64,000 bases of DNA from Rhizophagus clarus (taxonomy: Eukaryota > Glomeromycota > Glomeromycetes > Glomerales > Glomeraceae): the NCBI GenBank assembly GCA_015698045.1, contig BLAL01000068.1:434001-498000 (forward strand). The letters run 5' to 3'. Position 1 is the first letter of the stretch; the number at the start of each line of letters is the position of its first letter. Shown in pieces: positions 51,001-60,505 of the stretch. Under the pieces are notes generated by a model, which ran no database searches, was not told the DNA's origin, and saw only the letters and a list, made by a program, of their open reading frames with translations. Position numbers and translations under genes: made by a program.

Positions 51001-52326
51001 ATTTACAATCTCTTTATTTATGTTTTAGGCTGAAAAGTACTTAACAAAATATGAGACAGGTCTTATATTGTACGGAATATCCCAAAATCCAAATACGGAA
51101 GATTACATCTTAGTTCTTACCTGGACAAGCGGAAATGAAAAAATTGATGGTTTCATTCAAAGTATGCAATTAAAAAAGGGCAAATATAGTAACACAGTAT
51201 TTGAATGGATACCATACAGTCAGTTTAGTGAAATTAAAGAAACAGGAAAGAATGGTCTTATAACAATATATTCGGCGATATGGAAGGATGGTCCATTATT
51301 ACATTATAATGATCAATATGATAGCTGTAAAAGAGATTCAAATAAAGAAGTTGCTTTAAAGTGTTTATACAACTCTCAGAATCCTATTTATTTTCTAATA
51401 AACGAGGTACTGGTACTTTATTTCTATAAATATTTTAATAATTATTTTTTTGTAAATAATATATTTTATCTTTCTTTGTTTATATTTAGGCTAAAAAATA
51501 TTCAACAAAACATGGGGCAGATCTTGTATTGTATGGAATATCTCAAAATCCAGATACAGATGGTTATATTTTGGTTTTTAACTGGACAAGTGGAAGTGAA
51601 AGAATTGATGATTTTATTCAAGAAACACGATTAGAACTAAAAATCTATAACTATGGTGATATAGTATTTGAATGGATACCATACAATCTTTTTAATGAAA
51701 TCAAAGAGACAGGAAAAAATGGTCTCATAACAATATATTCAGCAATATGGAGGGATGGTCCATTATGTTATAATGATCAGTATGATAATTATATAAGAGA
51801 TTCAAATAAAGAAGTTGCTTTAAAATGCTTGCATAATTCGCAAAATCACATTGATTTCTTGATTGATGAGGTATAGTATGTTTAATAACAATATATTTAA
51901 TATTTTTTAACTGAAGTTTATCCCTTCATTTATATTTAGGCCAAAAAATGTTTAACAAAATATTTAACAAAATATGAGGCTGATTTTGTATTGTACGGAA
52001 TATCTCAAAATCCAGATACAGAAGATTACATTTTGGTTCTTAACTGGACAAGTGGAAATGATATAATTGATGATTTTATTATTGATATGAGATTAAAAAT
52101 AAATTACTCTAATGATATAATATTTGAATGGATATTATATGATCAGTTCAATGTTATTAAGGAAATCGGTAAAGGTGGCTTTTCTACAGTGTATTCAGCG
52201 AAATGGAAGAATGGTCCATTAGAATATGATACAAATAAAAAATTACGTAAAAGGAATCCAGATAGAATAATTGCTTTAAAATTTTTGCATAATTCACAAA
52301 ATATTACCAATAAGTTTTTGAATGAG
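45059..52326 (+). repeat. Tandem exon array, 16 kinase N-lobe exons
   Basis: Predicted exons: 45059-45391, 45461-45853, 45925-46317, 46394-46801, 46870-47262, 47337-47741, 47819-48193, 48271-48645, 48714-49106, 49179-49568, 49647-50036, 50114-50515, 50587-50958, 51029-51406, 51490-51870, 51940-52326. Every length is divisible by three (333-408 nt). Each exon 2-16 starts with (G/A/T)xxAAAAAATAT-like sequence (AKKY) and carries YGISQNPDTxDYILV (beta4-beta5), then NWTSGN and a new N-lobe. Exon sequence is far better conserved between units than intron sequence. Units are diverged, not identical, so this is not an assembly echo. Confidence 0.9.
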
Positions 52327-53296
52327 GTATGAATTGTTTTAACAATCATTTGTGATGAAAAATTTTTGTAAATTTAATTTAAACAATATAGTAACACCAT
52401 TATTTTGTCATTACATTTATTAGGCCAAAGGATATTCAATAGCTAGGAGAAGTAATATCATTAATATATATGGAATATCTCAAAATCCTATTACAAAAGA
52501 TTATATTTTTGTTCTTGAATATGCAAAGGATGGAAATTTTAATGAATGGATGAACGAAAATTATGAATATTTTATCTGGCAAAATAAATTGTCTGCATTA
52601 CTTAACATTATCAATGGTCTTAAAGAAATCCATCAAAAACAAAAACAAATGGTTCATCGCGATTTTCATACGGGAAATATATTGTTTTTAAGTAGTATAG
52701 ATGATTTTAGTAATTGCATATCAATTTCAGACATGGGATTATATGGTGAAGTTGATAATGTAGATGAAGAAAAAATTTATGGAGTTATGCCTTATGTAGC
52801 TCCTGAAGTATTAAGAGGAAAGCATTATACTCAAGCAGCAGATATTTACAGTTTTGGTATTATTATGTATTTTGTAGCAACTGGAAAACAACCTTTTTAT
52901 AATCGCGCACATGATGGGCTTTTGGCTTTGGACATATGTAAAGGAGTTAGACCTGAAATAGACATACCAGAGGCACCAAAATGTTATATTGATCTAATGA
53001 AAAAGTGTTGGGATTCAAATCCAAGTAATAGACCAAGTATTATTGAAATAAGTGAATTGATTTCATCATTTCATAAGTCATATGGAGGGGACATGTTTAT
53101 GGTTGAAAATGAAGAAATTGAAATGCAATTCAATGAAGCAGAAGAATATAGAAAGAAAAATCTTTCATCCATAAAAAATTACCAAGCAGTTACTCATCCG
53201 CAAGCTATTTACATATCTCGATCACTTAACTCTTTTACAAAGGATCTTCCGAAAAACAATGATTGTGAAACCGAATGTTTGGATTGCAAAATTTAA
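45059..53296 (+). CDS. Giant kinase-like gene: 16 N-lobes followed by one kinase C-lobe
   Basis: Predicted as 17 exons and about 2346 codons, with all 16 introns GT-AG, 68-97 nt and phase 0. Exons 1-16 each end in a kinase N-lobe: pre-kinase motif (WTSGNEKIDDFIQ), FEWIPYNQF, Gly-rich loop, beta3 ALK, and the alphaC Glu as last codon (NE|). Exon 17 continues from N-lobe 16 with beta4-beta5 (YGISQNPITKDYIFVLEYA), then MVHRDFHTGN (catalytic Asp at 52661-52663), ISDMG (DFG variant with Asp kept), APE in PYVAPEVLRG, DIYSFGIIMY, and RPS near the end. Ser/Thr-type TKL-like kinases with these motifs are expanded in Glomeromycotina. The terminal kinase looks catalytically competent; N-lobes 1-15 have degenerate Gly loops and no C-lobes. 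The start is uncertain: an acceptor-like CAG at 45040 keeps the same frame, so upstream exons are possible. Cytosolic; substrate unknown. Confidence 0.8.
52424..53296 (+). other. Exon 17: the only kinase C-lobe
   Basis: 290 codons plus stop. The order is beta4-beta5, hinge (EYAKDGNFNEWM), alphaE (LLNIINGLKEIHQKQ), HRDFHTGN, SDMG, PYVAPE, ADIYSFGI, CWDSNPSNRPS, then a tail of about 80 residues rich in Glu, Lys and Asn. All catalytic residues expected in this lobe (HRD Asp, catalytic-loop Asn, metal-binding Asp) are visible. Confidence 0.85.
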
Positions 53297-53715
53297 TACA
53301 GTGTCGGGTACATTTAATTTTGTTTCAATTATCACAGTTATTTTTGCAGAACATGATGATATCTAATTATTTAATATTAGTAAGGATTAGAGATGTATTT
53401 TTTTTTTATATTTTTAAGGTTAATTTATTTTATAAATAGTTATTAATAAATAATATCTTATTACCATTTAATATTGTTAGATTTTTTTTTGTTATTACGA
53501 TAATTGAAGTCAAAATAAGAATTTTTATTTCAGGAAAATATAGTATTTGTTAATTTTTCATATCGGAATATCTATAAAAAACATAAAACTATCTTTTCTA
53601 ATAAGATTACCGCTTGATCCATTTTTTTTCATGTTTACCTTATTTTTATTAATTTAAAAAAAAAAACAAAAGAAATAAAGTAAAGGTAGTAGAAGTAGAG
53701 GGGAGGAAGTAGTGT
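53297..53715. other. 3' flank of the kinase-array gene
   Basis: AT-rich with A and T runs. No gene; probably includes the 3' untranslated region. Confidence 0.5.
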
Positions 53716-54336
53716 TAGGGATTGGAATCGATTCAATCGAAAATCGAATCTCAAGAATCGATTAAAGATTCGATTAATCGTATCTAAGTTTCGATTCGGG
53801 GATTCGATTTTCGATTTCGATTAATCGAATCTAATCAAATTAATATAATATTGCAATGTGATTTTCTAGTATTTGCAATATCATCCGAACCTGGTTCAGA
53901 TGTAGATCTTCATGAAATTCTGAGATATTGCTTTATTAATTTGATCAACAATTAAAATTGAATTCGGTTTTTAGACCAAACAGTACGACAATATTATAAA
54001 ATATTATTATAATAAGTTGTAATATTCCAATTCTATTCTAATTAAAATAATATATTGTTTTTGATAAAAATGGGAAAATTTTTATTGGTCGCATTAATTC
54101 ATAATTCTGGCCGGCATTATAGTATCGGCCAGAATGTTCAAGTGCAGAATCTTTAATTTTATCAACGTTTTTAGTAATTTGATGGGATTGTTTTTTTTTA
54201 TCAAAGTAAGTTATAGAAATGGCAAGATTATTTTCGCTGCGCCATAATATCGATTTTTAGATTCGATTAATCGATTCAATTCAGACGATTCGATTTTTGA
54301 TTAATTCGATTTTGGTAGAATCGATTCCAATCCCTA
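53716..54336. mobile_element. 621-bp TIR element rich in ATCGATT words
   Basis: The left end TAGGGATTGGAATCGATTC is matched by the right end in reverse complement (TAGGGATTGGAATCGATTC). Many subterminal copies of AATCGATT and ATTCGATT lie within about 130 bp of each end. No coding frame. A target duplication is not clear (GTAGTGT against GTGGTGG), so the superfamily is uncertain; hAT-like is possible. Confidence 0.65.
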
Positions 54337-55734
54337 GTGGTGGTTGTGGAGAATTCTAGAATTAATGAACGCCTCCCTAGTTAAAAAACAATTTTTAGGT
54401 TCGAATTTTTAATGTTTCACTGATTTATATAGGAACGATGTATAATTTTGTCGCCCCCTGCGAAAGATAAATTTGCTCAAAAATTTGTAAGTTACTAAAC
54501 ATACGTAAAACTCGTTTACAAAGGGATTAGTGATTATAGAAAAAAAATTGACTACTGAAACAGCTTTTGAAACTTTATAATGGATTTACAATCCTATTTT
54601 TAAGATTCAAATTGCGTATTTTACTTAGACTTTTATACGATTTTTTACTCTAGATCCATTGCAAGTAACTTGCCCCAATAATAATAATAATACGGCAACA
54701 TGCTTTATTCATTGTAATCAATTTACAAGGTGTTGTTTAATGAATAGTAGATACCGTATCCTAAATTGACCAAATTCTCTCTAGATGCTGATAATAAATA
54801 GTGTGACTTCAATGGATCAAGGTAATTCTTCCCCCGTTGATACAATCGAATTACTGCATGTTCTATTATTGTTACTTAAATTAATTTAATAAAGAAAAAA
54901 TTAAAGAGCAAATAAAAATCAGGGTGAGACTGGGAAATAAGTTAAAGAAGATAATATTATTTATTTCATGGGGGGTTAGGAATAACAGGGGAAGAACAAA
55001 ATACAAATGGTATTCCCCTCCCATGAAATAAATAATACTAATCCCCAGAGCGTGCCACTCATTAAAATAATATATTATTAAAAGCTATTTTAACTAAAAT
55101 TAGTTTACCAGAAAAAAAAAAACTAAAATTAGAGATTTCCCAGACGAGAATTTCAAAAACCACCAAATTTTTACGCACACTTGCAATGCATTTTTATCAC
55201 TATTAGTTCCAACGTTAATTAGTCCAAATCCATGTCCAAATCTTCTTTTATTATTATAGAAATTTTTTATTTTTGATTTAATATTCGTAATCAATGTTCT
55301 CCAAAAGGCGGTTTATCAAAAGTTTGTATTAAACTATTTGGTGTAGCATTTGAATGAATTTAAGATAATAATAAAATTCCATCATCTTGGCAACAGCTTT
55401 ATATCTGATGGAAAAAAAATTAAAAAACCTTACAAGTACATATCACGTATCTGAGTATTTCAACCCGAATTACCCGAGTAAAGAGAAATGTGTAATAAAT
55501 TATTTTTTTTAACTAACATTGCACACCTCTTTATTAATTTAATATACTATTCGAAGAACAGTATTAATACAAGAAATACAAAATTTGGACAAAGTCCTTC
55601 CAACCTGTTAGTATCAGTTTATAGTGGCGTAGCTACCTAATAAGGTCGCAAATAATACCTGATGGAAAACCTCTATAGTATAATTAACGTTAATTTTCTA
55701 GCAATATAATCGATATACAAATATATAAAAATGG
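54337..55734. other. AT-rich spacer, no gene recognised
   Basis: Nothing with a recognisable motif. Around 54950-55040 there is a short inverted pair, TATTATTTATTTCATGG and CCATGAAATAAATAATA. Confidence 0.45.
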
Positions 55735-56560
55735 CCAAGATTCAGAAAATCTGTTTTACCATTCTTTCAGTAAAATCCACTATATATCCAATAAAGTCTA
55801 TCTAAACTAAAATCTATTATTTCTCCGATTTTCACTATAAACTTCCGATCTCAATGTAGATTCGCCTCTCCAAGATTAGTGTTAAGATAGACGGTAAATA
55901 TGTTTTCTAATTCTTTCTTCAAGAAGGCGCTTCATTCCATTCTTCTCATGTTACCTTGAAAGCCCTTCGTTCTCACTCGTCGGCCTGGCAATATTTTTTC
56001 TTTCCTTACTCTCATTCAAGTTAGTTGGAAACAAAAATTTCTAAATTGACGTTACGAATTTCTCATCTTTTAAAGACGCTTCTATCGCTTCTTGACTGGT
56101 AACAACTAAAAATAGATCCTTTTCCTACTATTCATCGCTAATCTTTCCATTTATTTCGTTCTTGAATCTTTTCAAATTTGTATAACCTATGAGCGTCGAA
56201 TGTTTTCTATCTAAAACTTAACCTAATGACCCAAGAAATGCACTTTTATCAGCTAAGTTTTCCTCGATAAACTTCAAAATTTACGGCATTTGTAAATTTC
56301 TCCTTTTGTTTGTTTGTATGATTATTTGCTCAAGAATTTCATTCCTTTTTCCTTGACTTAATATTTTCCATCTTTACCATATTTAGATCTTGTTAATTTT
56401 CAATTTTCTCGTTTTTCTGACTTATGATTCGTTCTTTCTGTTTAATCTTCGTTTCCTTTTTTTTTTGTTAGCTTTGACGCGGTGTCTTTGTTCATCCGTT
56501 GTACCTCACGAAGCCAGTTATGAAGGCCTGAATTTTACTTGTTATAATTGAACTAATATC
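55735..56560 (-). pseudogene. Decayed coding relic of unknown family
   Basis: The plus strand is strikingly pyrimidine-rich. The minus strand reads like broken protein: LHNWLREVQRMNKDTASKL with a Lys/Glu-rich coiled-coil-like continuation, then LKFIEENLADKSAFLGSLG, then TLIGYTNLKRFKNEINGKI, then TSQEAIEASLKDEKFVTSI, then KRLLEERIRKHIYR and DFSLDRLYWIYSGF. There are more than five breaks. The family is not recognised; it could be a host gene or a mobile-element gene. Confidence 0.5.
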
Positions 56561-57462
56561 CTATCTTGCGCAGTTTAACGAAAAGTTCTATTGTTCCAGC
56601 GTCCAGATGTGTTATATCATTACTTTATACTTTGAACATTTTCCAATATATCGGAATTTTCTACCAATAAAACTTTATACTTCTCTACAAAAAAAAACAC
56701 AAACTCTTTTTGCGTCACGTATGACTCCATTTTTTAACTTTTATTTTGTGTTTCCGTATTTTTCTCTTTTATCTTCTAAAAAATTTACAAAAATTTATTT
56801 TTTTTAAAAGAAAGAAAAAAAGTATCGTTATATGTTTGATAATTCTAAGATTCAGTTTAATTTAATTATTTTGTTTCATGTTTTTAACAATATAATTGAA
56901 CAAACTAATATAAATAATTCATTATTATAATTTAAATCAAATAATAGATTTGACTTATTATTGACTTCGAGTGTTAGAAATTTGCGTCTCGACGTCTCGT
57001 TAAAATGTGATAAATTTGATTTGTTATTTGTCATGTGGTTGTTGATGATTTGTATGTGTTGTGTAATGAAGAATTTTTTTTTTTTTTTTATTATTTCGTA
57101 GAAATCAGTTCGGAAGTAACAAGTTAGTTTTACTTGTCTTTTTGCTGTTGTTTCAGTGTTTCAGCTTTATCTGCACGTGTAGCCTTAACAATGGCCATGT
57201 CTTCAGGCGACCTTATATTAGTTATTAAATTCCACCCAATTTCATTTCATTATTATAGAACTTATGTATTATAAATGAACATCATTTCTGAGCAATGTGA
57301 AGTATAAAAGGAGATACACTTTATTTAATAAAGTAAATCAGTAAATCGCTTTTACATAATGCAAATAAATGTTCCAAGGAATAAAAAAAAGGGACAAGGA
57401 ACAAAGAATTTAAAGGGAAGGTTTCAGTTAATGTAAACGAACTTCAATAATTTATGTTTATA
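56561..57462. other. Spacer downstream of the ML gene
   Basis: No gene recognised. Probably contains the ML-gene 3' untranslated region near 57300-57462. Confidence 0.45.
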
Positions 57463-57921
57463 TCAAAAATGAGCCACTGCACAGAGTAACGTATTTATTC
57501 CGGTAGGGCCAATGACACTAATATCAAGAGCGGTACCAGTAATAATGGGTGGTATCGTTGTAGTAATGGTTGGTATGGTGAATGGTGATCCGCCTGCAAC
57601 CGGACACAAAATTCCGGGCTGAGAACAAAGATCTTCAACGGTAGCTGATCCTATGATGTTGTTCTTAGCGTCAATAAATGCAACAGAAATTGTAGCACCT
57701 TGGGTGATGGCATTAGGTGATGTTCCAGAAGCATCAATATTTAGTGATGCTCCAGGAGCGGGAGGATCAGGAGTGATGTTTACATTGAGAAGTGGAGGAT
57801 TAGCAGTATTATTACATGGTACAAATTGAGTGGCTCTTTTATAAAGTTGATGTGGTGTAGCGTTGATTATTGAGATTGTGGCTAATAATAAAATAACTAA
57901 AAAAGTAAAATTTTGTCTCAT
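57463..57921 (-). CDS. Secreted ML-domain (MD-2/NPC2-like) lipid-binding protein
   Basis: 152 residues, single exon. Residues 1-21 form a signal peptide (hydrophobic LVILLLATISIINA, cleavage near A21|T22). The ML domain spans about 34-152: FVPCNN (Cys36), PDPPAPGASLNIDASGT (the hallmark second strand pair), then EDLCSQPGILCPVAGG (Cys99, Cys106), then GINTLLCAVAHF (Cys147). Four cysteines fit two disulphides. The length matches fungal phosphatidylglycerol/phosphatidylinositol transfer proteins and NPC2 relatives, which carry single lipids or sterols in a beta-sandwich. It is secreted or luminal; the ligand is not readable. The start is the only ATG before the signal peptide and lies 50 bp downstream of a TATA element. 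Confidence 0.85.
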   Translation of the reverse strand: MRQNFTFLVILLLATISIINATPHQLYKRATQFVPCNNTANPPLLNVNITPDPPAPGASLNIDASGTSPNAITQGATISVAFIDAKNNIIGSATVEDLCSQPGILCPVAGGSPFTIPTITTTIPPIITGTALDISVIGPTGINTLLCAVAHF

Positions 57922-57970
57922 GGTTTCTTAATTTAATCTTTTGAAGTTAATGACAAAGGATAAAAAACGA

Positions 57971-57980
57971 CCTTTTTATA
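57971..57980 (-). promoter_or_regulatory. TATA box of the ML-domain gene
   Basis: Minus strand reads CTTATAAAAAGGTCG around this position, close to the TATAAAAAGACC word of the HMG genes. It lies 50 bp upstream of the ATG. Confidence 0.55.
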
Positions 57981-58942
57981 AGCAAAAAATGTGACTGTGA
58001 CTTGCATGTCTTCAAGAAACATTCCTATTTAAGAAGAAACCTTTTTTTTTTAGGAAAATTCAATCAAATGACATTATTGGATAGGATCTACCAAATTTTT
58101 CAGTGTGTGAAAAGGAAAAAAAAAAATTGCCACACCACGACAGATCAGCGGAAAACCTTTTTTAGAATATTTAACGTTGATTGTTTCATTGATATATGTA
58201 CGCCTTCTCATTTTTTTTGCAGCTTGAAGTGATACAGGACGAAATTACTTTGACAGATTTTTCGGAATATAAATTCCACCACCTCATCAACTGGAATTCT
58301 CAAAATAATAATATTTTTCATTTCTTTTGACCATTAATCCATCATTAGTCTACAAATAAAATGCACCTTTTTTACAATATAGAGAAAAAAATTCGTAGTC
58401 TTCCTTATCTATCACTATTGCATGCTGTGATAGTTCTTGGCGTGGGAGTTCTATGCTAAATGTGGGCCAAACTCTTTATATCAGTTTGACAACAAATTAA
58501 TAACCTCAATCATGTGTGACAGACATGTTTGTGCAACATATTAATTTTTACACATACAGTATATAATTTCATGAAACGCCAAGCATTGTTTTTTCAGATA
58601 AGCAGGAGATTGCCAAGACAATCTAATGTCGTTCCAAAATTAATCGTTACAATCGATTGAATCTAAAAAAAAAAAAAAAAAAAAAAATTTATTCATTCTC
58701 ACTATAACTCGATAAAAATTGATCATCTAATTCGTTGATGAAACTCCTAACGTATTATTAATTTAATTGATTTAATATCGCAGGATTTACCCATTAACAA
58801 TGAATTTTTTTTATTATTATTATTACCAAAATTATGGAAAAAGTTAAATTTGAAAGTGTATACTGTATAGAATTAGAATTACTCTGTCAGATTTATTCTT
58901 ATTCAAAATTCTGGAGTTTGATTCGTTGTATTATTTTTGGAT
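57981..58942. other. AT-rich spacer, no gene recognised
   Basis: Contains an A run near 58665-58687. Nothing else seen. Confidence 0.45.
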
Positions 58943-59592
58943 TAGAGATAAATCCATATGGATAATTTCGTGGATAATTTTCGTACCCATAGTTATGGGG
59001 AAATCCATATATCCATAGTCATTAAATCAATTTTCGATCGATTGAAAAAAAAATAATGATTTATTTTATAAAACCGATTGTCTTTCCTATTAATATTTAT
59101 TTCTTACTAAGTAGGAAATAAATAGGTTTGTTTCTTTGTTGATTATTAGGAAATATGTTCCTTTGCTTTTTTCTTGAGGGCGCCTTTTGGACCCGGACCT
59201 TGGCCTTTTAGATAATGGATTCTGGAATTGTAAGTTAAGAAGAAGAATCGATTTTTTATTCATCTTGAAACGTACTAATAATCTTTTTTTATTGATTGAT
59301 CAAATTCAGAATTTAACGTGTATCACTTTTCAAACAAACTTTGGCATAAATATTATATATTTACATAACTTGAAATTTAATGATTTACTTAAGAATAAAA
59401 AAACAAATCATTTTATGTATTTCCATATTATTCGCATTATCCGTGTTATCCATAGATAGCATGAATATGGATTATCGTTCAACATCCATATCGGTATATC
59501 CGATGGCTTAATTTTTTATATGGATTACGAATATTTAATTTTTATAACGGATACATATCATGGATAACATGAATACATAGGACTAATCTCTA
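58943..59592. mobile_element. Candidate 650-bp TIR element with TCCATA subterminal words
   Basis: The left end TAGAGATAAATCCATATGG resembles the reverse complement of the right end, TAGAGATTAGTCCTATG. Many TATCCAT/ATGGATA words crowd both ends, as subterminal repeats do in hAT elements. No convincing target duplication. The 90-codon frame at 59187 inside it has no recognisable motif. Confidence 0.5.
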
Positions 59593-60222
59593 TGTTTTAT
59601 TGGCTGATTCAAAATTATCGGAATGTTTCATAAATAAAACGTTGATTTTATCAATATATTTATCAAGATTATTTATTACCTTGACTTATAATTAAAGATG
59701 AGAATCTAAAGGTATTAATGCAACATTATGGAGGCATAGGTAAATTTAATTGCGTAAATTTATATCTTAAATTAAACAATTATATACATACAATAAAAAT
59801 TATTGAATTGTTATTAATATTATTATGATTTCTGATTTTTCAAAATTCATTTTTTTTTTCTTTGTATTAAAATTTATAATATTCAACTAACCATTTGCTT
59901 ATAGATTTATATTTTATATTTGTGAATAATTGTAATAGCGACTAACGGGGATAAAATAATTTAGCAAGATTTTTTTTTTTTTACAATGTTTCTTAATAAA
60001 TCGCAATAATAAAAATATTAAAATGAAATTTTGTGAGTTAAATATTAATTTTTTTTATAAGTCTTATATAGTGAAATTTTTTGATAAATGGATGTACAGT
60101 AAAAAAAAAAAAAAATTTTTTTTTAGATGATATTTTAACAAAAAATTTATTAGGGTTCGATCTATGAGATCTATGATCTATCAGTTTTTCTTTTTCTTTT
60201 TTCTATTTTTTTTATATAAAAG
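59593..60222. other. AT-rich spacer
   Basis: Nothing recognised. Confidence 0.5.
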
Positions 60223-60230
60223 GTTATATT

Positions 60231-60465
60231 CAGTGTTGTACATTTTCGATGTCCGCGGCTTTTTTTGGCTGTCCCGGACATGTCCGCGCACTGTCCGTAC
60301 TCTTTTGTAACTTGAAATACTCTACAAAAATTATATGTATTTATGTGTAATAGATATTAAAATACTTTTGCTGAGTAACGAAATAGGTTATCATAATAAA
60401 ATTTTGAGGGATTATCATTTCTTTTTTGTGTAACCTGTCCCGGACATTGTCCCGTGACAACACTG
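60231..60465. mobile_element. 235-bp hAT-type MITE
   Basis: Ends are CAGTGTTGT and ACAACACTG, with further inverted similarity (GTCCCGGACATGTCC against GTCCCGGACATTGTCC words). It is flanked by a perfect 8-bp target duplication GTTATATT at 60223-60230 and 60466-60473. No coding capacity. It lies 40 bp from the pogo element. Confidence 0.85.
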
Positions 60466-60505
60466 GTTATATTTTAACATTTCAAATATTATGTGAAATT
60501 AATTA

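Noticed and set aside
59187-59459. 90-codon frame
   Set aside because: Inside a candidate TIR element, no recognisable motif, composition of spacer DNA.
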